From CAZAYP01 sp964489425 [NCBI: uncultured Verrucomicrobiota bacterium] (lineage in GTDB: Bacteria; Verrucomicrobiota; Kiritimatiellia; RZYC01), in NCBI GenBank assembly GCA_964489425.1, contig CAZAYP010000033.1, positions 1 to 58,248 on the forward strand: 58,248 bases of DNA. The letters are read 5' to 3'. How positions within the stretch are numbered: the stretch's first letter is position 1; each line of letters starts with the position of its first letter. Below the pieces are notes generated by a model. It was not told where the DNA came from. It saw only the letters and a program-made list of their open reading frames with translations, and made no database searches. Both the position numbers and the translations under genes were made by a program. Positions 53,758 through 58,248 of the stretch are shown one piece after another.

Positions 53758-53821
53758 GGTATACCTCTCTGGGTTGGGGGGTGGTTATGTCACATTTAAC
53801 AGGGTGATCCGCGATCCTCGC

Positions 53822-54457
53822 TTACACCTTGCGGCCGCCGTCCTCGACCCGGCCGGCCACGGACTCAATGGCCTTTTCCGCCGCGCGGTAACCGACATCG
53901 ATGTCGCGCTCTTCGCCGCCCAGGTACAGGCGGCCGAAGCTGCCGAAGGTGATGACCTCGAGGATGTTGATGTCCGCGGCCTTCTCGGCCTCGTTGGCCG
54001 CCAGCGCGGCGTAACCGGCCGGGGCTACTTCCATCACGTACATGGATTCGCCGGGCAGGATCATGTTGCCGTGGCGCATACGGTTGATGAGCTGGGTCTG
54101 GTGGTCCGCGACGCTGCGGATGACCTGGCTGGAGAACACGCGCGGCTTGATGCGGTCCTCTTCCTTCAGGTCCAGCGCGTCCAGGATCGAGCGGCCCGCC
54201 TGGCGGACGTCGGCCTGGGAATCGGAATGGATTTCCAGCATGCCGTACAAGCGCTCAACGATCTGCATGCCCGGGGTCACGTTGGTGGCCTTGAGGGCCA
54301 CGTCCGTGATCTGGTTGATGGCGATGCCGGGCGAGATCTCCACGATCAGCGCCGCCTGGCCCGCCACCGGCAGGAACCCCTTGGCCACGGTCGCCAGGAA
54401 CGAGGCGAACTGCGGCTGCAGGCTGTCGAGGAAAACATAGGTTCTTAACTCTGCCAT
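53822..54457 (-). CDS. Microcompartment tandem-domain shell protein BMC-T, first copy
   Basis: A 211-residue protein with two divergent BMC-like domains: residues about 5-100 ([23 protein letters not shown] then [18 protein letters not shown]), and about 125-205 ([35 protein letters not shown]). It is encoded directly after the RpiB-DeoC fusion and before BMC-H. It is unlike the second BMC-T of this operon, so the two probably play different roles, for example different pores. Confidence 0.82.
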   Translation of the reverse strand: MAELRTYVFLDSLQPQFASFLATVAKGFLPVAGQAALIVEISPGIAINQITDVALKATNVTPGMQIVERLYGMLEIHSDSQADVRQAGRSILDALDLKEEDRIKPRVFSSQVIRSVADHQTQLINRMRHGNMILPGESMYVMEVAPAGYAALAANEAEKAADINILEVITFGSFGRLYLGGEERDIDVGYRAAEKAIESVAGRVEDGGRKV

Positions 54458-54517
54458 GGATTGCTCCTTTTCTTTAACCGGCGGCCCGCGCCGGGCGCGG
54501 TGCCGCGTGATTGTTCA

Positions 54518-55780
54518 TCAGCCGCCCGCCGCCCGGGCTTCCTCCAACATCTTGACGCTGTTGCTCGAGCCGATGCGCGTGGCGCCGGCGGCGATCATCT
54601 TCAGCGCATCCGCCAGCGTGCGCACCCCGCCGGACGCCTTCACGCCCATGCGCGCGGGCGCCACCGTCTGGCTCATCAGCTTGATATCCTCGGGCGTGGC
54701 GCCGCCGGTGCTGAACCCGGTGGAGGTCTTGACAAAGTCCGCCCGGGCCTTCATGCACATCTGGCAGGCGCGGAGCTTCTCCTCCTCGTTCAGCAGGCTG
54801 GTTTCGAGGATCACCTTGCTCAGCACGCCGGGCCGTTCCTTGCAGGCCTCGACCACGCCGCGGATATCGCGCAGCACCAGCGCGTCGTCGCGGCTCTTGA
54901 GCGCGCCGACGTTGATCACCATGTCGATCTCGCGCGCGCCGTCGCGGATGGCCTTGCGGGTTTCCAGCACCTTCATCTCCGGCGCCATGGCGCCCAGCGG
55001 GAACCCCACCACGGAGCACACCTTGACCGGCGAGTCGCGGAGCAACTGGGCGGCCTGGCGCACGTAGGCCGGGTTGACGCACACCGAGAAGAACTTGTGG
55101 GTCAGCGCCTCGCGGCACAGCTTCTCCACGTCCGCGGCCGCCGCGTCCGGCTTGAGGATGGTGTGGTCGATCATGCCGGCGAGCTTGGCCGCGGTGATCG
55201 TCGGCGCCGTCGGCGCGGGCGCCGGGCTGCCGCCGGCCAGCAACTCCTGCACGCGGCGCGTGATGCGTTCGAGATCCTGTGAAGTCAAATCCATGTCGTC
55301 CTCCCGCTGGCCGCCCTGGCCCAGCTTGCGGCCCTGTTCGACGTCCTTGATCATCTGCACCCGCCGGCGGTGCCGGTCCGCCGTGCATTCGGTGGTGAGA
55401 AAAATGGTCACGATTTCCTTGGCCGCATCCGCCTTGGTCTGGCCGGAGCCGAGGGTCAACACGTTGGCGTCGTTGTGCTCGCGGCTGTTGCGCGCCAGCG
55501 CCGCGTTGTAACAGGCGGCGGCCCGCACGCCCGGCACCTTGTTGGCGGTCATGGCCGAGCCGATGCCCGCGCCGTCCACCATGACGCCGAAATCGCAGGC
55601 GCCGCGGCCAACCAGTTCCGCCACCGCCTCCGCAATCCGCGGGTAATCGACCGCGTTCTTGTCAAAGGCGCCGCAATCCTGGACTTCGTGGCCGGCGGCC
55701 TTGATGAACGGAATCAAGGCTTCTTTCAGCTCAAAGCCCCCGTGATCCGCACCCACCGCCACTCGTAGTCGCGCTTTCAT
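54518..55780 (-). CDS. RpiB-like sugar-phosphate isomerase fused to deoxyribose-phosphate aldolase (DeoC)
   Basis: A 420-residue bifunctional protein, first gene of the microcompartment operon. Residues 1-155 are RpiB/LacAB-like: GADHGGFELKEAL (D12, H13) and NSREHNDANVLTLGSGQT; the usual catalytic Cys is Asp69 in MVDGAGIG. Residues 163-184 (MDLTSQDLERITRRVQELLA) resemble an encapsulation helix, followed by a Pro-rich linker. Residues 195-420 are DeoC: D286 in IDMVINV, Schiff-base K351 in FVKTSTGF, K381 in GVKASGGVRT. A GGGAGG site lies 5 bases before M163 (ATG at 55294), so separate DeoC could also be made. The start MKARLRVAV is chosen over an upstream frame without support. Confidence 0.92.
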   Translation of the reverse strand: MKARLRVAVGADHGGFELKEALIPFIKAAGHEVQDCGAFDKNAVDYPRIAEAVAELVGRGACDFGVMVDGAGIGSAMTANKVPGVRAAACYNAALARNSREHNDANVLTLGSGQTKADAAKEIVTIFLTTECTADRHRRRVQMIKDVEQGRKLGQGGQREDDMDLTSQDLERITRRVQELLAGGSPAPAPTAPTITAAKLAGMIDHTILKPDAAAADVEKLCREALTHKFFSVCVNPAYVRQAAQLLRDSPVKVCSVVGFPLGAMAPEMKVLETRKAIRDGAREIDMVINVGALKSRDDALVLRDIRGVVEACKERPGVLSKVILETSLLNEEEKLRACQMCMKARADFVKTSTGFSTGGATPEDIKLMSQTVAPARMGVKASGGVRTLADALKMIAAGATRIGSSNSVKMLEEARAAGG

Positions 55781-55791
55781 CGTGAATTGCC

Positions 55792-55821
55792 AAAATAGCA
55801 ACCTGCGGCGCAGAGTGTAAA
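55792..55821 (-). promoter_or_regulatory. Promoter of the microcompartment operon, near-leaderless
   Basis: TTTACA, 18 bp, TATTTT on the minus strand. Transcription would start about 5 bases before the ATG at 55780, and no ribosome site is visible there. Confidence 0.5.
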
Positions 55822-55973
55822 GAATAGAAAAGTGCCGCCGGCCATTTTTTTGTCCGCCGGGTGGCAAGTGATTGCCGCACAAGTTCGAGTTCAGATGGTT
55901 TTTGGGGGTGGTTTAAAAACGAGATTGGAACTGGGACGGAAAACCGCTCTACTTCGGAAAAAGGCAGGGCGTG

Positions 55974-57215
55974 ATGATGAAACACGGCGTGATGATGTTG
56001 GTCGGGGTGTGCGCGATTGGCGGGGCAATGGCAACCGAAGCGCAAGGGCCGGCCGTCATTGTAGTAAAAGGTGCGAAAACAAAAATCGTCCTTGACCCAT
56101 CAAGCTTGCAGGTTGCGCGAACACCCGCATGTGCATTATTCCGGGATGTTCTGGTAAACGATTTGCGGTGGTCTGGCTGGTTTGATCTCGCGTCGGGCAG
56201 CACGTCCTTTCGTCTATTGGGTCGGATAGCGGAATCCAGTGGCGGATTAACCGCAGAATGCCAAGTGTACGATCCCAACAGCCGCACGTACCGCTTCGAG
56301 CGGGTTTATGAAATGCCGGCAGACACCGCTCGAATACGATCTCAAGCCCACTCTACGGCGAATGCCATCATCTTGGAACTAACGGGCAAGAAGGGTATGT
56401 GCAAAGCCAGGATGGCGCTCGTCGGCAAGCCGATTGGAAGCAAGGTTAAGGAACTGTTCCTCTGCGATTATGACGGTGGCAACCTCAGACCGCTCACTCG
56501 AGGCGAGGACCTCAGTCTCGCCCCGCAATGGGATCCGCAAGGGGCAACGATATATTTTACCTCCTACAAGAAATTTTGTACCGATATAGATGCGCTCAAC
56601 GTGGCCACGGGCAGCCGGCGAACCATCACTGAATACCCCGGCCTGAACTCTTGCGCCGCCGTGTCGCCCAATGGCAGGGAGTTGGCCGTGACGTTATCCA
56701 AAGACGGCCGGGTTGGTCTGTACGTCAAAAGCCTCGTCACCGGCGAGTCGACGCCGCTGATCAAAACAAAGAATGCCGCGGCAACCAGCCCGGCCTGGGC
56801 GCCCACGGGGGACCGCTTGGTATATGTTTCTGATCAAGCCGGCCGGCCGCAGCTCTATATCGTATCGCGGCGTGGCGGCACTCCAACCCGCTTGACCAGC
56901 CGGGGCACCGAGAATGTCGCGCCCGACTGGGGCGCCAACGGGTGGATTGCCCATTCCTGCAAAATGGGGCCGCAGTACCAGATTTGCGCGATCAATCCGG
57001 ATTCCGGGGAATACAAGGTGTTGACGACCGACGGGGCCGACTACGAAGACCCGTCGTGGCTTCCAGACGGCCGGCACCTGGCCTGTTCGCGCACGGTGAA
57101 TTACAGGTCGGAAATCTGGATTGTTGACCTCCTGGGCGACCCGCCCGTGCGTGTCAGCCTGCTGCCCCGCGACTATGACTGGACGGCCCCGGCCTGTACC
57201 GGAGGCATGAAATAG
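55974..57215 (+). CDS. tolB: Tol-Pal system beta-propeller protein TolB
   Basis: About 413 residues; GTG at 55971 and ATG at 55977 are possible too. Signal peptide (MLVGVCAIGGAMATEAQG), then the N-terminal domain (FRDVLVNDLRWSGWFD), then a six-bladed propeller with ELFLCDYDGGNLRPLTRG, SLAPQWDPQGATIYFTSYK, AAVSPNGRELAVTLS and SPAWAPTGDRLVYVSDQAG repeats. It links Pal and the outer membrane to TolA, needed for envelope constriction at division. Confidence 0.93.
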   Translation: MMKHGVMMLVGVCAIGGAMATEAQGPAVIVVKGAKTKIVLDPSSLQVARTPACALFRDVLVNDLRWSGWFDLASGSTSFRLLGRIAESSGGLTAECQVYDPNSRTYRFERVYEMPADTARIRSQAHSTANAIILELTGKKGMCKARMALVGKPIGSKVKELFLCDYDGGNLRPLTRGEDLSLAPQWDPQGATIYFTSYKKFCTDIDALNVATGSRRTITEYPGLNSCAAVSPNGRELAVTLSKDGRVGLYVKSLVTGESTPLIKTKNAAATSPAWAPTGDRLVYVSDQAGRPQLYIVSRRGGTPTRLTSRGTENVAPDWGANGWIAHSCKMGPQYQICAINPDSGEYKVLTTDGADYEDPSWLPDGRHLACSRTVNYRSEIWIVDLLGDPPVRVSLLPRDYDWTAPACTGGMK

Positions 57216-57261
57216 GATGCCCGCCCGCCGGATGACGCGGTAGCCCGGGAATGGCAGAGCC

Positions 57262-58014
57262 ATGAAATCGCTATTCAAGCGTTGCTTTACAGTCAGCTTC
57301 GGAATCCATGCCGTAATCCTGATCCTGCTGGTCGCCGCTCCCCTGTACTGGGCCTGGCGGCACAAGGAGAAGCAGCCGGCGCCGCCGCCCCCGCGGCCGT
57401 ATCCGACGATCGAGGTGATCACTATCCCATCCGAGCCCCCGCAAGCAGCAGCGACTGAACCCGCAACCAAGCCCGACATCTTGCCAACACCGAAGCCCCC
57501 AAAAACTACGAATACGACGGCCCGGCCCGCTCCCACTGCGCTTCCGAAGACAAAGCCCGGGAAACCCAAGCCCGAGATTGGCAAAGGGCCGCTGGTGCAG
57601 CGTCCTGGTCCAACGCCGTTGCCAGGTCCCACGCCAGTTCCACAGCCGACCCTGACAGCAGAACAAATCGGAATGGCACTGACTGCGGGGTTGGCCCCAA
57701 TAGCCAATGGCGAAGGCGCCACCGGCGATGAGTGGGATGCGTATTTTGGAAGCGTGCATGAAGTCCTGTATGAGAACTGGATTCAACCGAGCGGCATGGC
57801 GGATGATGCCAACAACACGGTGGAAGCCGTGCTGCGGGTAGAATCCAGTGGGCGGGTCACAGGCCGGAGCATTTCAAAACCCTCCGGTAAGGCCGCGCTT
57901 GATGCATCCGTTACGGCGGCCATGGATGCAGTGGATACCCTTGCCGCGCTGCCTCAACCAGCCAGCGCCGGGTCCATGGACATAACCATCGTGTTTCAAC
58001 TCGAAGCGAATTGA
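57262..58014 (+). CDS. TolA/TonB-like energy-transducing protein
   Basis: A 250-residue protein with an N-terminal membrane anchor (FGIHAVILILLVAAPLYW), then a proline-rich periplasmic spacer (residues about 38-135, with PAPPPPRPYP and GPTPLPGPTPVP), and a C-terminal TolA/TonB-like domain (VHEVLYENWIQP; VEAVLRVESSGRVTGRSISKPSG; LDASVTAAMDAV). It is encoded after tolB rather than before it. Without tolQ/tolR in the window, TolA is the more likely role. Confidence 0.8.
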   Translation: MKSLFKRCFTVSFGIHAVILILLVAAPLYWAWRHKEKQPAPPPPRPYPTIEVITIPSEPPQAAATEPATKPDILPTPKPPKTTNTTARPAPTALPKTKPGKPKPEIGKGPLVQRPGPTPLPGPTPVPQPTLTAEQIGMALTAGLAPIANGEGATGDEWDAYFGSVHEVLYENWIQPSGMADDANNTVEAVLRVESSGRVTGRSISKPSGKAALDASVTAAMDAVDTLAALPQPASAGSMDITIVFQLEAN

Positions 58015-58248
58015 TCGCGTCCGAATGAGGAACGCCGCAATCTGCCGGCGCTGCTCCGGGGTGATGGCCACGTCGAATCTTTCCGGACATTCATTTCCAG
58101 AGCCAGATTCTCCCGCAGGGTCGCTGAGCCGCAGAGATCCAGATCCTGCCCTGCGTCTGTGGGAAAGTATTCCGGTCCCGATTCCTGCATGGTTCTCCAT
58201 CCATTCCAGATTATTTTCTCTCGCAAAGCCGCTAAGCCGCCAAGAAAT
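58015..58248. other. Noncoding tail of the window
   Basis: No gene is supported in the last 234 bp. The words CGCTGAGCCGCAGAG and CGCAAAGCCGCTAAGCCGCCAAG are of the dispersed noncoding type seen elsewhere in such genomes. Confidence 0.4.

Noticed and set aside
50367-55780. A fucose/rhamnose-type planctomycete microcompartment
   Set aside because: That class carries a class II fuculose/rhamnulose-phosphate aldolase; here DeoC takes its place and no such aldolase is present.
57996-58226. A 76-codon minus-strand frame at the window end
   Set aside because: Composition matches dispersed noncoding repeat words; no start site support.

Overview
The window is a high-GC stretch of a diderm bacterium, most likely a member of the PVC superphylum (Kiritimatiellota, Lentisphaerota or a verrucomicrobial relative). 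This is inferred from the mix of gene families, not from a marker phylogeny. The clues are KdsD and TolB (an LPS outer membrane), an Rnf module, exported beta-strand-repeat, delta-60 and FG-GAP proteins, an 'LIELLVVIAIIGILAALLFP' pseudopilin, a CDP-type bacterial microcompartment locus with several EutN/CcmL pentamers, and C-terminal 'ATPP..N.Y.D' modules on exported proteins.

Layout. 1-9743: a TPR lipoprotein, YjbQ, a large membrane protein, a NifU-like/GGGtGRT pair leading into gltX, a KamA/EpmB-type radical SAM enzyme, a small secreted protein, and a REC-kinase-REC hybrid followed by a lone receiver. 9751-13953: kdsD, an RsbW-like ATPase and a hypothetical protein face a transglutaminase-like protein. 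13960-17202: a partial Rnf operon (small membrane protein, rnfC, rnfD, rnfG, every junction overlapping as ATGA). 17383-21286: a nucleotide-sugar dehydrogenase, a secreted beta-strand-repeat protein, and a tiny double-glycine-leader peptide with an internally repeated core behind a sigma-54-like promoter. 21525-34895: a minus-strand housekeeping block: trpS, scpA, scpB, pheA, hisC, aroF, a nucleotidyltransferase, an exported metallophosphoesterase, tyrA, aroA, cmk, plsC and a hydrolase. 35667-37770: a B12-type radical SAM gene sandwiched between two small membrane-protein genes. 38011-50090: an exported and accessory region with an outer-membrane barrel, a GH18 chitinase, tRNA-Ser(UGA), a type II toxin-antitoxin pair, two giant repeat proteins, an RTX-like protein and a pseudopilin. 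50367-55780: a bacterial microcompartment operon. 55974-58014: tolB and a TolA/TonB-like protein.

The most interesting system is the microcompartment operon. It encodes an RpiB-like isomerase fused in frame to DeoC, an acylating aldehyde dehydrogenase, one BMC-H, two BMC-T and three BMC-P proteins. It resembles the sugar-phosphate-utilising class: DeoC would release acetaldehyde from deoxyribose-5-phosphate inside the shell and the dehydrogenase would capture it as acetyl-CoA. The DeoC half keeps what looks like an encapsulation peptide, now buried in the middle of the fusion and preceded by its own Shine-Dalgarno site and ATG. The isomerase half carries Asp where the RpiB catalytic Cys normally sits.

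The second candidate is the double-glycine peptide at 21074-21286. Noncoding structure is rich: three copies of a ~200 bp MITE-like element, a nested inverted repeat near 35.2-35.6 kb, a four-hairpin cluster near 44.5 kb, and several smaller palindromes. Apart from tRNA-Ser no stable RNA gene was recognised, and no CRISPR array or insertion-sequence transposase was seen.
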